This document shows, one piece after another, positions 22,834 to 33,931 of a stretch of 64,000 nt of DNA (the stretch's first letter is position 1; the number at the start of each line of letters is the position of its first letter). The translations under genes and the position numbers were made by a program. The notes under the pieces are model-generated. The model made no database searches. It had not been told where the DNA came from and worked only from the letters and a program-made list of their open reading frames with translations. The DNA comes from Desulfurococcales archaeon (GTDB lineage: Archaea; Thermoproteota; Thermoprotei_A; Sulfolobales; WAQK01). The stretch covers positions 1 to 64,000 of the forward strand of contig JALWQH010000052.1 in the NCBI GenBank assembly GCA_027083135.1, read 5' to 3'.

Positions 22834-22938
22834 GGTTTCACACCCGGGCTAGCTCCCAGCATGATAACTTAGGTTTTCCAAGGCTTAAAATAGGTGGTGT
22901 TCCCTGCACCCCATTTCAGTCTTACTACCCTGTATCTT

Positions 22939-24717
22939 CTAGGATAAATGCTCCTTGCCTGCTAGGAGGCTTCGCAGCCTTGAGGGAAGCATGTCTACTG
23001 GTACTCGTTCCTGCATCCATGTATCCCTATACCTTATTGTGACAGTGTTGTCTTCGAGGCTTCTATGATCTATGGTGACAGCGTAAGGCACTCCTATCTC
23101 ATCAGCCCTAGCATACCTAGCTCCTATGCTGCCTGAATCATCGTAGTAGAGTGTGAAGCCCATGTTGCTTAACATCTCCTTAATCTCTAAGGCTTTTCTA
23201 ACTATTCCCTCATGATTCGAAACTAATGGTAGAATGACGACCTGTATGGGGGCTAGGAAAGCAGGTATTTTAAGCACTGTTCTCCCATCCTTCTCGGAGT
23301 ACGCGTATTCGAGTAGAATGTATAGTAGTCTCTCAGCCCCAAAGGAAGGCTCGACTACGTGGGGTATGTACCTCTTCCCTGTTTCTACAACCTCTTCTTC
23401 AACTATAGATACGTGCTTGTCTGTGAGCCTTACACCAGCCACCTCTATATACCCCTTCTCCTTAAGTGCAGCTTCAGCTTCCTCAGGCTGCATTGATGCT
23501 AGTTCCGCCAGTATTTTCGGTGTTTTCTCCCTGAACTCTGCCCCTATGGAGGCCTTATTGACACGTATTCTCAGCCTCCTCCTCTTAAGGGGAGTAGTAT
23601 AAGGCTTGAATACCGTCAGGTCTTGTCCACTATACTTCATGTGCCTTGATAAATCGTATGATCCGCGATATGCGTGGCCTGAGACCTCTACCCACCCCCA
23701 CCTCTCAGTCCATACCACCTGGTCGAATGTCTGACTCGCATAGTGGGCTCTCTCTTCAGGCAGCTTCTCGTCGAAGAACTGTTTGTGCAGGGGGACTCCA
23801 AGCTTCTCCAGGAATCTTGATGCCTCGTACATCCAGTAGGCTAGCCAGGGATGCATTATTATCTTCTCCTGCACAGCTTCCCCCACACTGTATTCTCCGG
23901 GTTTTTCCAAGCCTCTCCTCTTATCCTCCCCTGTACGTATACGTATTTTCTCAGAGGCTATTGGCTCGACTATGCTGCTATAGTCCTCATCAGGATCGAA
24001 GAAGAACTCCATCTCCATTATTGTGAACTCTCTTACCCTTAGGAGAAGCTGCCGCGGCGAAATCTCATTTCTAGCAACTCTCCCTACCTGCGCTATTCCT
24101 AGGGGCATCTTGTTCCTCATGACACCGTGTACTCGTTTAAATGCGAGGAACATTCCTTGAGCGGCCTCTGGACGTAGGTAGCCTGTATTGCTTGTGTAAG
24201 GCCCTATAGTGGTTTTAAATAGGAGGTTGAAGAGTCTAACATCTCCTAGCTTGCCTCCGCATACAGGGCACCTAATATTATGCTCCTTTATCAGTGTATT
24301 CAGCTCTCTAGGATCCATGCCTTCAGCCTTTATTCCAAGAGCCTCTTCTACAAGGTGGTCTGCGCGGAAAAGCCTTCCACACCTAGTACACTGCACTATG
24401 GGATCAGTGAAGCTCTCTACATGCCCGCTTGCCTCGTAAACCCTTGCAGGCCCAATAATAGGGGTCTCTATTTCTACAACCATGTCCTGGTGTCTCCGCA
24501 CAAACCATTCTCTCCAAAAGGATTCAAGCTTCCTCTTTAACGCTGTTCCAAGTGGCCCCATGTCGTAGAAGCCTGCTACTCCACCGTAGATCTCGTAGGA
24601 TGGCCAGAAGAAGCCCCTACGCCTAGCCAACTCTACGACCTTCAGGTACCTGTCCTTACTGCTCATCCCTGAAGCCTCTAGCGTCTTAGAGGCCTCGATC
24701 CCCTTAAAAAACTCCAC
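22939..24717 (-). CDS. glyS: glycyl-tRNA synthetase
   Basis: Class II aaRS: RGFFWPSYEIYGGVAGFYDMGPLG, CPVCGG, GAERLLYILLE, C-terminal anticodon-binding domain. Confidence 0.96.
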   Translation of the reverse strand: MEFFKGIEASKTLEASGMSSKDRYLKVVELARRRGFFWPSYEIYGGVAGFYDMGPLGTALKRKLESFWREWFVRRHQDMVVEIETPIIGPARVYEASGHVESFTDPIVQCTRCGRLFRADHLVEEALGIKAEGMDPRELNTLIKEHNIRCPVCGGKLGDVRLFNLLFKTTIGPYTSNTGYLRPEAAQGMFLAFKRVHGVMRNKMPLGIAQVGRVARNEISPRQLLLRVREFTIMEMEFFFDPDEDYSSIVEPIASEKIRIRTGEDKRRGLEKPGEYSVGEAVQEKIIMHPWLAYWMYEASRFLEKLGVPLHKQFFDEKLPEERAHYASQTFDQVVWTERWGWVEVSGHAYRGSYDLSRHMKYSGQDLTVFKPYTTPLKRRRLRIRVNKASIGAEFREKTPKILAELASMQPEEAEAALKEKGYIEVAGVRLTDKHVSIVEEEVVETGKRYIPHVVEPSFGAERLLYILLEYAYSEKDGRTVLKIPAFLAPIQVVILPLVSNHEGIVRKALEIKEMLSNMGFTLYYDDSGSIGARYARADEIGVPYAVTIDHRSLEDNTVTIRYRDTWMQERVPVDMLPSRLRSLLAGKEHLS

Positions 24718-24733
24718 TTAGAAACTTAACGCA

Positions 24734-25645
24734 GTGGTATTGTTGGAGGAGCTATTCCTTAACAGGTCTCCTGGAAGCATAGTTTCAAGCCCCTGTACTC
24801 AGGGCTTCCTAGTAGCGGTTGTAGGTGCACCTCTGGATCACACATCTACGTATAGGCCTGGCTGTAGGTTTGGGCCTGCAAGGATAAGGGAGGCATACAA
24901 TAATATTGAGGCATACTCTCTCCGCAGAGGCATAGATGTAGATGAATATTGCCTCGAGGATCTAGGAGACATAGCCATTGTCCCTGGAGATCTTGAGGAG
25001 AGCCTTAGGAGAATAGAGGTGGTCAGCAGCTCTGTTTTCGCCAGGGGAGGCGTACTAGGACTGCTTGGAGGAGAGCACCTGATAACCTTGCCTGCAGTTA
25101 AGGCTCTCTCCGCATCATCCACTCCCTGCCTAGTGGTCTTCGACGCTCACCTTGATCTACGCGAGGAATACCTGGGCCTGAGGCTCAGCCACGCCTCTGT
25201 GACGCGACGTATCTCGGAGCTAATAGGGCCTGAGAGGGTTATGATTATAGGTGTTAGAGCAGTATCCAGGGAGGAATTAGAATATGCGGGAAGTAGGAGG
25301 ATAGCATTCATAACAAGTAACCAGGCTAGAATACTAGGTGTCAGGGAGGTTTCGAGGAGGATTAGGAGGTTTCTAAGTGAATGTAAGAGTACTTATATCT
25401 CTGTTGATATGGATGTATTTGACCCTGCATATGCTCCTGGGGTAGGAAACCCTGAAGCTGAGGGTATGGAGCCTTGGAGCGTGCTGGACATGGTATCTGT
25501 GATCATTGATGAAAGGCTCAGGGGCTTCGACATAGTTGAGGTTTCGCCTCCCTATGATGTTGGAGGCATAACATCCATACTGGCATCCAAGGTGCTGCTT
25601 GAAATACTTGCATCTATACACAGTATTCATGGAGGAAAGCATTAA
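24734..25645 (+). CDS. ureohydrolase (agmatinase/arginase family)
   Basis: GGEHLITLP, VVFDAHLDLR, SVDMDVFDPAYAPGVGNPEAEG metal ligands. Confidence 0.93.
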   Translation: MVLLEELFLNRSPGSIVSSPCTQGFLVAVVGAPLDHTSTYRPGCRFGPARIREAYNNIEAYSLRRGIDVDEYCLEDLGDIAIVPGDLEESLRRIEVVSSSVFARGGVLGLLGGEHLITLPAVKALSASSTPCLVVFDAHLDLREEYLGLRLSHASVTRRISELIGPERVMIIGVRAVSREELEYAGSRRIAFITSNQARILGVREVSRRIRRFLSECKSTYISVDMDVFDPAYAPGVGNPEAEGMEPWSVLDMVSVIIDERLRGFDIVEVSPPYDVGGITSILASKVLLEILASIHSIHGGKH

Positions 25646-25797
25646 ACGGCTTTAACTCTCCTTATTGTTGCTGGCCCTACCTTATATATAACCCTGTAAC
25701 CGCAGTAGGGGCATTTAATACCAGGCAGCAGCTCTATGTCCTTCTCGTCAAACTCTCTCCCGCATCTCCCACACTTATATCTAACCAACGCATACAC
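25642..25797 (-). CDS. rpoP: DNA-directed RNA polymerase subunit P (RpoP/Rpc10-like); missed by the ORF track (51 aa)
   Basis: Own translation from GTG at 25795-25797: VYALVRYKCGRCGREFDEKDIELLPGIKCPYCGYRVIYKVGPATIRRVKAV*; CxxC...CPYCG Zn ribbon. Confidence 0.9.
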   Translation of the reverse strand: MYALVRYKCGRCGREFDEKDIELLPGIKCPYCGYRVIYKVGPATIRRVKAV

Positions 25798-25886
25798 CCG
25801 CAGGGTAGAGTGATTAACAAAGACTTTATAAGGTTATTTCACGTCTAATTACGACCTGAAGCCAATAAGGTAGGGCTGTAGGGGGC

Positions 25887-26198
25887 ATGGAGGAATACTC
25901 ATCATCGATATGTGGAGGTTTACCCCCAGAGCTATGCGAGCTACTGACCAAAGAGCAGCAGAACATTAAGATACGCTTAGAGAAGAGGAAGTGGGGACGA
26001 GAGGTCACTATTATTGAGGGTATAGATGAAAGGGAGGTTGACCTGAAGAAGCTGGCCTCGCAGCTTAAGTCACGTCTCGCTACAGGTGGGACAGCTAAGA
26101 ACGGTAGAATAGAGCTTCAAGGCGACCATAGGCATAGGGTCAAGGACATATTAGCGGAGATGGGGTTTCCGCCGGACAATATAATAATAATCGAATAA
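25887..26198 (+). CDS. translation initiation factor aIF1 (SUI1)
   Basis: [56 protein letters not shown]. Confidence 0.95.
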   Translation: MEEYSSSICGGLPPELCELLTKEQQNIKIRLEKRKWGREVTIIEGIDEREVDLKKLASQLKSRLATGGTAKNGRIELQGDHRHRVKDILAEMGFPPDNIIIIE

Positions 26199-26267
26199 GA
26201 GAAGAGCTAGGAGATAGGTAGGAAAAATAGAAGAAGTTGTTTTTACGCGGGGAGTTAATTATAGCCT

Positions 26268-27191
26268 CTACTGGGGGGGAAGGTTTATTTCAAGCTCCCT
26301 GGCAAGCTCCTTATACCTGTTTCTAACAGTAACTTCTGTAACACCTGCCACCTGGGCTATCTCCTTCTGCGTTCTACGCTCATCCTCAAGCAATGCTGCA
26401 ATATATATTGCAGCTGCAGCTAACCCTGCAGGATCCTTGCCTGCAGTTATACCCTTATGCTTCGCCTGCTCCAGGATCTCCGCGGCTCTACGCATGACCT
26501 TGCCCTGAAGGCCTAGCTGCGAGCCTATGCGTGGAATATAGTCTATTGGATCAGCTATAGGGACATTCACCTCAAGCTCCTTGAGGAGAAGCCTGTAACA
26601 CCTGGCCACTTCTTTACGACCAGCCTTAGTATACTCCGCTATCTCATCAAGTGTGCGGGGGATCCTAAGTCTACGGCACGCGGCATATATTGATGCTGCT
26701 ACTATGCTCTCAATGCTTCTCCCCCTTACAAGCCCTTTCTCCACAGCCTTCCTGTAAATTACTGCAGCCTCCTCGCGTACTGATTTAGGGAGCCTAAGAA
26801 GATCAGATATTCTTTCAAGCTCATTCATAGCCTGAGCTAAATTCCTATCGATACTGCTCTGTATCCTAGCCCTAATCTGCCACTTCCTCCATCTAAGTAT
26901 CTCAAGCCTCCGCTTAGGCTCTAATTTCTTACCAGTAGCATCCCGGTCACGCCAGTCTATAACTGTGGTCAACCCCTTATCATGAACTGTAGGTGTCAAT
27001 GGGCCTCCAACCCTGCTCCGCCTCTCCTTCTCCTCTGGTGTGAATGCTCTCCATTCTGGCCCCTGGTCTATGACGTGGTGTTCTAGGACCTCCCCCGTCT
27101 CAAGGCAAATATACTCCCCCCTCTCCTCATCAAAGATAATCATGTCTTCAGGGCATTCCTCCCTTTTATTCTCAGATGACAAGACTTCCAC
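26268..27191 (-). CDS. tfb: transcription initiation factor TFB
   Basis: [42 protein letters not shown] plus two cyclin repeats. Confidence 0.97.
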   Translation of the reverse strand: MEVLSSENKREECPEDMIIFDEERGEYICLETGEVLEHHVIDQGPEWRAFTPEEKERRSRVGGPLTPTVHDKGLTTVIDWRDRDATGKKLEPKRRLEILRWRKWQIRARIQSSIDRNLAQAMNELERISDLLRLPKSVREEAAVIYRKAVEKGLVRGRSIESIVAASIYAACRRLRIPRTLDEIAEYTKAGRKEVARCYRLLLKELEVNVPIADPIDYIPRIGSQLGLQGKVMRRAAEILEQAKHKGITAGKDPAGLAAAAIYIAALLEDERRTQKEIAQVAGVTEVTVRNRYKELARELEINLPPQ

Positions 27192-27340
27192 CGGCGATAG
27201 ATTTTTATCTCATTAACTAACATGTACATAAACTTTGCTCTACTTACCTTTAATAAATATTATGCTTCTTCCATGTGAAGCGGAGTTCATACGGCATCGA
27301 TAAGCCTAAAATGGTTTCTGAGCACCAGGATTTATTGGGT

Positions 27341-27416
27341 AGCCGGGTCGTCTAGCGGCCAAGGATGCGGGGCTCTGGCCCCCGTGACCGGGGTTCGAAT
27401 CCCCGCCCGGCTACCA
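27341..27416 (+). tRNA. tRNA-Gln(CTG), CCA encoded
   Basis: Acceptor AGCCGGG/CCCGGCT; anticodon arm CGGGG-CTCTGGC-CCCCG; T arm CGGGGTTCGAATCCCCG; 3' ACCA. Confidence 0.93.
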
Positions 27417-27433
27417 TTACTGATTCCTCCTTT

Positions 27434-28546
27434 TCATGTAGGGGGTGCAAGCGCCATGACCAGTATTGCTAATGTTATTGTCTGAAGAGTGTATGAGAGT
27501 AGTGAGGCTTTCCTCTCAGCACTTATTTTATCCTTTATGAAGAGGTCGAGCATCTTCGCTCCATCTGTTATGAAGAGGGGTGCGGCGTTAACTAATGCTA
27601 AGCTGAAGTTTATCATGTAGCTCCAGTCCACGAAGTTTAAGAGTGCTTCATAGCTTCGAATGGAGAGTCTTCCAAGCAGGCTTCCAGCAGGCTTGAAATA
27701 TATTCCTATGATGCTCCTATTAGCAGGTTTGAAGACCGTTATGTTTCTGGCTTCCCCCTTCATAATTATAGTCATAATCAGTGTTGTCGTGCCTGAGGCG
27801 TTTATAAAGGAGTGCAGATCGGTTATGCGGTGTATTCTTGTACCATTAACCGCTATGATCCTCATGCCTGGCGTTATGCCTGCAGAAGCTGCAGGGGAGC
27901 CCTGCTCAACGCTTGTAACAATTATGCCTGCAGGAGCAGCCACGGTGTAGAAGAGGAGGCCTAGGAAGAGGGCTCCAAGTATAAGGTTAGCAGCCGACCC
28001 CGCGGCAAGTATTTTGAGCTTGGAGTGGAGGGGGGCTGAGTTAAGGCTCTCCTCCTCTGGCTCCACGAAGGCTGCTGGGAACACTAATAGGAGGGCAAGG
28101 CCAGCGGAACTCAGCTTAACACCCTCCATCCCAGCCATCACGGCATGCGCTAACTCGTGGAGAACTATGGCTATAGATGCTGCTAAGAGAAAGTATAGTA
28201 GAGCCTCCCCCCATATGGTTAGCCCAGGTATGAGAAGCACTACTCCGTTCTGGGATGAAGCCCCTATAATCCTCTTGTACGCTATGCCTCCTATGAACCA
28301 ATAGTAGAGTCCTGCGGAAACAACGGTGAGTATGACGAAGACTTCTCCAATCCTCCTAGCAGTCTTGCCGCCCTTAACGTTTTCGAGCCATTGAAGCCTC
28401 CTAGTGATCCTCCATACTATTAAGGGCACCTGTACCTCTATGCTTCTCTGCTCGAACCATTGTTTCTTATACCTATACGCAATGTAGACTAGGCTCCAAA
28501 AAGCTGTGAGGACTATGAGGAAGCCCATGAGACCCACTATGTTCAC
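27434..28546 (-). CDS. M50 family (site-2 type) membrane metalloprotease with PDZ domain
   Basis: IAIVLHELAHAVMAG (HExxH) in TM context; PDZ GIIVTSVEQGSPAASAGITPGMRIIAVNG. Confidence 0.88.
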   Translation of the reverse strand: MNIVGLMGFLIVLTAFWSLVYIAYRYKKQWFEQRSIEVQVPLIVWRITRRLQWLENVKGGKTARRIGEVFVILTVVSAGLYYWFIGGIAYKRIIGASSQNGVVLLIPGLTIWGEALLYFLLAASIAIVLHELAHAVMAGMEGVKLSSAGLALLLVFPAAFVEPEEESLNSAPLHSKLKILAAGSAANLILGALFLGLLFYTVAAPAGIIVTSVEQGSPAASAGITPGMRIIAVNGTRIHRITDLHSFINASGTTTLIMTIIMKGEARNITVFKPANRSIIGIYFKPAGSLLGRLSIRSYEALLNFVDWSYMINFSLALVNAAPLFITDGAKMLDLFIKDKISAERKASLLSYTLQTITLAILVMALAPPT

Positions 28547-28616
28547 CGCTCACGCCCAATCTCACGTGAAGGCTATTTAAGCACTATCTGGACAGTTAGC
28601 CTAGGATAAGGTACCC

Positions 28617-29348
28617 ATGCCTAGGAGAAAGATTAGGAGGATAGGCGAGTATAATGAAGTAATATATGATGATGAACATTGGAGGCTTCTAAGAGAACTT
28701 AGAAGAGAGGCTGCTGGAATTCTCAAAGCTCTTGAGAGAAGAGGGCTTAGAGGAGCAGTATATGGTAGCATAGCTCGGGGAGACGTCCATGCAGGCAGCG
28801 ACATAGACGTGATTCTCCTATACCCTGCTTCATCATATATGGTTGAGCTGGCCTTAGAGGAGGCAGGATACAGCATCTCACATAAAGCCGTGGTTCAGGC
28901 TACACCCCACAGCACGCCTAAGGCCTACATATTCCTAGATGGGGAGGAAAAGCTCTCCGTATCCTATCCGCTGGCATATCTGCAGGGAAGGGAATACGAG
29001 TTCTATAGGTTTGGAGGTCTGCTTGATGAAGGCGGGCTCAGAGAGGATAAGAGGGTTCCAGGAGTATCCAAGGAACTCGTGTTGATCCAGCCTACTCTCC
29101 AAGGACATATGGAGTCTCCAGTAATAGGCAGGGAGAGCGAGGTTGCAGGAATACTAGGCATAAGTATTGACACAGTGCTGGAGAGAGTGCGTGTTCTCTC
29201 TAGGAGGGATGCTATAGGGCGCACCGGAGTATTCGTCAACATAAAGCTTGGCTCGCATAGCAGTATAGAGGAGGCTGTAAGAGAAGAGGCACATAGAAAC
29301 CCTCATTTTAGGAGGATCCTGGCTGAGAGAAAAAGTCCTATAATATAG
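28617..29348 (+). CDS. nucleotidyltransferase-domain protein
   Basis: AVYGSIARGDVHAGSDIDVILLYP (GSxxxGxxxxxSDID). Confidence 0.8.
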   Translation: MPRRKIRRIGEYNEVIYDDEHWRLLRELRREAAGILKALERRGLRGAVYGSIARGDVHAGSDIDVILLYPASSYMVELALEEAGYSISHKAVVQATPHSTPKAYIFLDGEEKLSVSYPLAYLQGREYEFYRFGGLLDEGGLREDKRVPGVSKELVLIQPTLQGHMESPVIGRESEVAGILGISIDTVLERVRVLSRRDAIGRTGVFVNIKLGSHSSIEEAVREEAHRNPHFRRILAERKSPII

Positions 29349-29462
29349 TCTAACAGGTTATGGGAAGCATCTCCGCGAGGCTTTTATGGGCAATATGCTG
29401 AATATGTTACGCTAAGGATGACTGAGAAGTATTCCTTAACCTATAGGGCCTAGGCGATAGTC

Positions 29463-30548
29463 ATGAAGCGTAAGATAATTATGAGGGGCAGAGAGGTAGG
29501 GCTGACTTTAGGGAGGCTTGCAAGAGGATGCGATCTCTGCTTTGAGGGAAGCAAGATAGTGGTCTTTGTGACAGGGCTATGCGATGATGGCTGTTTCTAC
29601 TGCCCGGTTAGCGGGGAACGTATGGGAAGAGATGTAGTATTCGTCGACGAGGAGCCTGTCAACAACATGCCTGCCGATATTGTTGAGGAGGCATATAGAA
29701 TTGAAGCTAAGGGTGCCAGCATAACGGGCGGAGACCCTCTGTTAAGGCCTCATCGAACAGCCAGCATAATCCAGGCTCTTAAAGCAGAGTTCGGCAGTGG
29801 TTTCCACATCCACCTCTATACTAGTGGGCGATATGCTACACGCATGGTGCTTGAAGAATTAGAGGCTGCAGGACTGGATGAAATACGCTTTCACCCCACA
29901 CTTCCATGGCTAACTGAGAGAATAAGGCTTGCACTAGAGTATACTTCCATGAGCGTCGGCGCCGAGGTACCTGTTATTCCAGGCTATCTTCAAGCATTAA
30001 AGAAGCTTGCATTATTCCTCGAAGAAATAAAAGCTGATTTCCTCAACCTAAATGAGCTAGAGGTGTCGGAGAGCAACCAGGAGGCTCTTACGCTAAGAGG
30101 CTTCAAGCCTAGGAGAGATGGGCGTAGCATAGAGGGAAGCCGGGAAACAGCATTTAAGCTGCTGGAATGGGCTCAACATAATGTTAGAAAACTTAACATT
30201 AGATTCTGCCCAGCCATCTATAAGGATTCCGTGCAGACGAGAAACAGGCTGCGCAGAAAGGCGAAAAATGAGGCAAGGCTCTACGAAGCCTATACCCCTG
30301 AGGGCACTATAATTAGAGCTGAGATCAGCTTCCCCGAAAAGAATAGAGGAATCGCCGAACAGCTGGCATATAATGGGGCAGGCATTATAGACGGCGAAGT
30401 ATTTGTAACTCACCCTCTCATAGCACGCTCAATACAGGAAGAGCTGGGAGGAGATGCAAGAATAGCCGAGTATCACCCCACAGCTTCCAGACTCCTCGTA
30501 TCCTCTATGCCTCTAGGAAGCAGATATGGGGTAAAAGACCGGAAATAA
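29463..30548 (+). CDS. radical SAM protein
   Basis: LCDDGCFYC (CxxxCxxC) and ASITGGDPLLRP. Confidence 0.88.
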   Translation: MKRKIIMRGREVGLTLGRLARGCDLCFEGSKIVVFVTGLCDDGCFYCPVSGERMGRDVVFVDEEPVNNMPADIVEEAYRIEAKGASITGGDPLLRPHRTASIIQALKAEFGSGFHIHLYTSGRYATRMVLEELEAAGLDEIRFHPTLPWLTERIRLALEYTSMSVGAEVPVIPGYLQALKKLALFLEEIKADFLNLNELEVSESNQEALTLRGFKPRRDGRSIEGSRETAFKLLEWAQHNVRKLNIRFCPAIYKDSVQTRNRLRRKAKNEARLYEAYTPEGTIIRAEISFPEKNRGIAEQLAYNGAGIIDGEVFVTHPLIARSIQEELGGDARIAEYHPTASRLLVSSMPLGSRYGVKDRK

Positions 30549-30600
30549 ATATATTCCACAGCTTTATAATTCGAAAACATCTGGTTGGGAGGCAGAATTC

Positions 30601-31533
30601 ATGCTGCTTGAAGCCAGGGATCTCTGGAAAAGCTTTGGGGGAAGACCTGCCCTTAGAGGAGTAGAACTGAGCATCAAGGATAAGGGAATAGTAAGCCTAC
30701 TAGGCCCTAACGGTGCAGGCAAATCCACCTTCATGAAAATTGCTGCAGGGATCCTGAGGCCTGAGAGGGGCTCCATACTCGTAATGGGCCGTGATCCAAG
30801 GGATCCCGAGGCCCGTAGCCTTATAGCTTATTGTCCTCAGGAGCCAGGGCTTTTCGATGAGCTGAACTCATGGGATAACCTTATGTTCTATGCAAGGCTC
30901 TACAGCCTTCCAGAGCAGAAGGCTCGGGAAAAGGCACGGATACTGCTCGAAGAGCTGGGAATACTTGATCATGCCTCAAAGCCCGTGGGAAAACTCTCAG
31001 GAGGAATGAGGAAGAAGCTTGGACTAGCCATAGCCATGCTTGCCGAGCCCCCACTCTACCTGCTAGATGAGCCTACCACGGGAATGGATCCAGGCTCCAG
31101 GAGAGATGTGTGGAGGATCTTAAGGGAGATTAAGGCTGATGGGGGCGCAGTACTGCTGGCCACCCACTATATGGATGAGGCAGATGAGCTATCCGACACA
31201 GTATACATAATGGATAAGGGGAGAATTGTTGCTTCAGGCAAGCCTGAGAAGCTTAAAGAGAGATATGGTCCTCCATCGGTGGTAGAGATAATGTTCCGCA
31301 GAGTGCCTTCGCAGAGTAGTGTAGAGGATGCTCTCCGAGGACTAGAGCATACATGGAGCGAGGGTAAGCTGCGTGTAAGCGTTGAGAGGCCTGAGAAGGT
31401 TGTTCCCCGCCTAGTAGAGCAGCTGTATTCTCTGGGTGCCGACATAGGCTCAGTGAGAATAGTTAAGCCGACATTAGAGGACGTGTTCCTCAAACTAACT
31501 GGGAGGAGGCTGGAGACCAGTGAGGAGAAGTAG
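30601..31533 (+). CDS. ABC transporter ATP-binding protein
   Basis: LLGPNGAGKSTFMK, KLSGGMRKKLGLAIAMLAEPPLYLLDEPTTGMDP. Confidence 0.96.
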   Translation: MLLEARDLWKSFGGRPALRGVELSIKDKGIVSLLGPNGAGKSTFMKIAAGILRPERGSILVMGRDPRDPEARSLIAYCPQEPGLFDELNSWDNLMFYARLYSLPEQKAREKARILLEELGILDHASKPVGKLSGGMRKKLGLAIAMLAEPPLYLLDEPTTGMDPGSRRDVWRILREIKADGGAVLLATHYMDEADELSDTVYIMDKGRIVASGKPEKLKERYGPPSVVEIMFRRVPSQSSVEDALRGLEHTWSEGKLRVSVERPEKVVPRLVEQLYSLGADIGSVRIVKPTLEDVFLKLTGRRLETSEEK

Positions 31534-32800
31534 GATAAAGGCGTTTCTAGTAGCCTCAACTAAGAGCTTCTTCAAGGATAAGGGAAGCGTGTTCTGGGTT
31601 ATAGCATGGCCCATAATACTTGTCCTAATGTCAGCCTATGTCTTCATACCCCCCTCGGCAGGTAGCCCCATGACTATGAAGCTCGGCATAGTAAACCATG
31701 ATGCAAGCAGGTCTCCCTTCAACGGCTCGTCGCTGATAAGTGTGCTGAGTAATGTTAAGTACAATGGAACCAGGCTTTTCGAAATAAAGGTGTATAAAGC
31801 TGAAGAGGATATGCTGGCAGACCTAGATAAGGGTAAGCTTGATGCAGGCATAATCATACCAAGCGGGTTCGGCAGAAACCTAACTCTAGGAACAGCCTTA
31901 CTGAAAGCCTATGTTGGTGGAAAAAGCATCTACTCAATACAGGTTAATAGGGGGATTCTTGAAAGCTTTCTATGCGGCTTTGCAAGGGAGATAGGGCTCC
32001 GTAAAGCAAACATAGCTCTAAACTATATAAGCGGAGCTCCCTCCAACTGGACTCATCCATCACAGTTTAACGCCACGTTTAAGGAGTTCGTTTATAGGTT
32101 CATGGTAGGGCTAGTTGAACCCATAAACACCACGCTCGTGGAGAAGGCCCCCAAGGCTCTCACTGAGAGGCCCCGTATCCTGGGATGGTATGTGCTGGGA
32201 GCAGTAGGTATGATGATGCTGTACTCAGGCTTCTCCCTGGGAGCCACAGCCATAGTAGAGGAGAAGGAGAAGGGAAGGCTTGAACGGATACTCTCAACAC
32301 CATCCACGCCTGCAGACCTACTTGCAGGTAAAATGCTTTCAGGCCTATTAATCCTCCTCCTATCATCAATAGTGATAATACTCTCGGGCCTAGCAGTGCA
32401 GGCTGAGGTGAGATGGAACCCGCTGAGACCAGCTGATCTACTAGTACTTCTCCACTTCCTGTTGCTCGGAGTCATGACAATAAGCATGGGCTTCCTCCTA
32501 TCACTGGTAAGCAAGACTACGAAGGGTGCAGGCAACTTAGCGGTAGGACTGGGCCTCCTCTTGTCCTTCACTGCTGGGATATGGTTCCCGAAGGAATGGA
32601 TGCCTGGAGCACTTAGAATGCTGGCAGACGTGTTTCCACCAACATGGAGCCTCGACGCAATTAGAGATATAGTGGTCTATAGGGTGGGAATAGGAGACGT
32701 GGCGCTGCTCACTGTTGAAAGCCTTGCCGCAACCCTAATACTCTTCCTCCTCGGAGTCGAGGCTTATAGGAGGGTGATTAGAAGGTATGTGGAGGCCTAG
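31520..32800 (+). CDS. ABC-2 type transporter permease
   Basis: Overlaps ATPase gene; large extracytoplasmic loop; EEKEKGRLERILSTPSTPADLLAGKMLSGL. Confidence 0.92.
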   Translation: MRRSRIKAFLVASTKSFFKDKGSVFWVIAWPIILVLMSAYVFIPPSAGSPMTMKLGIVNHDASRSPFNGSSLISVLSNVKYNGTRLFEIKVYKAEEDMLADLDKGKLDAGIIIPSGFGRNLTLGTALLKAYVGGKSIYSIQVNRGILESFLCGFAREIGLRKANIALNYISGAPSNWTHPSQFNATFKEFVYRFMVGLVEPINTTLVEKAPKALTERPRILGWYVLGAVGMMMLYSGFSLGATAIVEEKEKGRLERILSTPSTPADLLAGKMLSGLLILLLSSIVIILSGLAVQAEVRWNPLRPADLLVLLHFLLLGVMTISMGFLLSLVSKTTKGAGNLAVGLGLLLSFTAGIWFPKEWMPGALRMLADVFPPTWSLDAIRDIVVYRVGIGDVALLTVESLAATLILFLLGVEAYRRVIRRYVEA

Positions 32801-33855
32801 TGCTGGGAAAACCTGTATCTAAGGATTGCTGCCAGTCCTCCTAGATGCCTGAGCCTTAGACCCGCCCCACTGTTCCTGGGAACTATGTGTATTTTCCCTC
32901 TAGCCTTGTCGATGAGAGTCATGGTCTCCTCCACTCTCCGTCGAAGCTCTAGATCCATGCTTCCCACATACTCGTCGAGTATAAGTAGATGCTCTACAGC
33001 ACCCGCAGCCGCAGCCTCGTACACCTGGTCTAAACCATAGGCTACACGTTCAGGGTCCTTTGCTAATAGACGCATAAACTCCTCTAGCAGCCTCTCAGCC
33101 TCAACTATGCTGATATGCTCTAGGATCTCCCTGACCCTTCCACGCCTAATAACCTCATGTACCCCTGCCTCACCACCCATCGAGACGGAGTCAACCATCA
33201 CTCTCACCCCTTTCCCACGCAGCCTGGCGGCCAGCTCGTCTTTGAGGCTTCCAGGCCCAGCCACTATAATTGCCGACACTCTGCGCCTCTCAAGCTCCCC
33301 TACCACCATACGGTCTATCTCAGCTAGACGTTGCTCAAGTATAATGCTTCTGCCAGCATCATCTTTTCCTGGAAGCCTCATCCTACCTGACGATACTATG
33401 CGTACACCCTGGTTCGAGGCTAATGCAATGCTATATTCATCGTAGTCTAAAGCCACTATGAGTGTGAGGATGCCTTTAACCCCTGATTCACGTATCTTCT
33501 TTAAGAGGGGCTTAGGCCAGCCTTCCTCCTTAACTATAACTAGAATGCTTCCAGGTTCAATGCTTATCGTGTGGTGAAGCCCTTTCAACCCATATTTATC
33601 GGGGCCTTCCACTATTATCCCCCTTATCCTCAGCCTCCTCGTGAAAGGCTGAAACTCTGTTGCTTTGACCCTTATTCCAAGTGTTAGGGGAATTCTTCGG
33701 CTCCCCCCGCCCTCAGGTTGCTTTATCTCTCTAGTCGTCCTAGCATACACTATGTCACCCGGCGTTATTGTCAAGTGCAGGATCCATAGATCATCGCTGC
33801 TCTCCGCCTGGAGTTTCAGTAGCCCAGTCTTCTCATCATACTCCAGTATTTTCAT
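32797..33855 (-). CDS. pelA: mRNA surveillance protein Pelota/Dom34 (start revised to MKILEYDEK)
   Basis: MKILEYDEKTGLLKLQAESSDDLWILHLTITPGDIVYARTTREI; the track's longer ORF overlaps the divergent GNAT gene. Confidence 0.93.
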   Translation of the reverse strand: MKILEYDEKTGLLKLQAESSDDLWILHLTITPGDIVYARTTREIKQPEGGGSRRIPLTLGIRVKATEFQPFTRRLRIRGIIVEGPDKYGLKGLHHTISIEPGSILVIVKEEGWPKPLLKKIRESGVKGILTLIVALDYDEYSIALASNQGVRIVSSGRMRLPGKDDAGRSIILEQRLAEIDRMVVGELERRRVSAIIVAGPGSLKDELAARLRGKGVRVMVDSVSMGGEAGVHEVIRRGRVREILEHISIVEAERLLEEFMRLLAKDPERVAYGLDQVYEAAAAGAVEHLLILDEYVGSMDLELRRRVEETMTLIDKARGKIHIVPRNSGAGLRLRHLGGLAAILRYRFSQH

Positions 33856-33931
33856 CGCTGTATCCACGCTTAACCCTAGGCTTCGAGACAAATTAATGGT
33901 GTGATGCCTTAATGAATCACTGGAGCCTACT

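Noticed and set aside
27066-27172. TFB N-terminal zinc ribbon with missing cysteines (CPED...CLET)
   Set aside because: From recalled knowledge, Sulfolobus TFB has the same degenerate ribbon (CPPD...C-ETGEVLE), so this is ordinary for crenarchaea.
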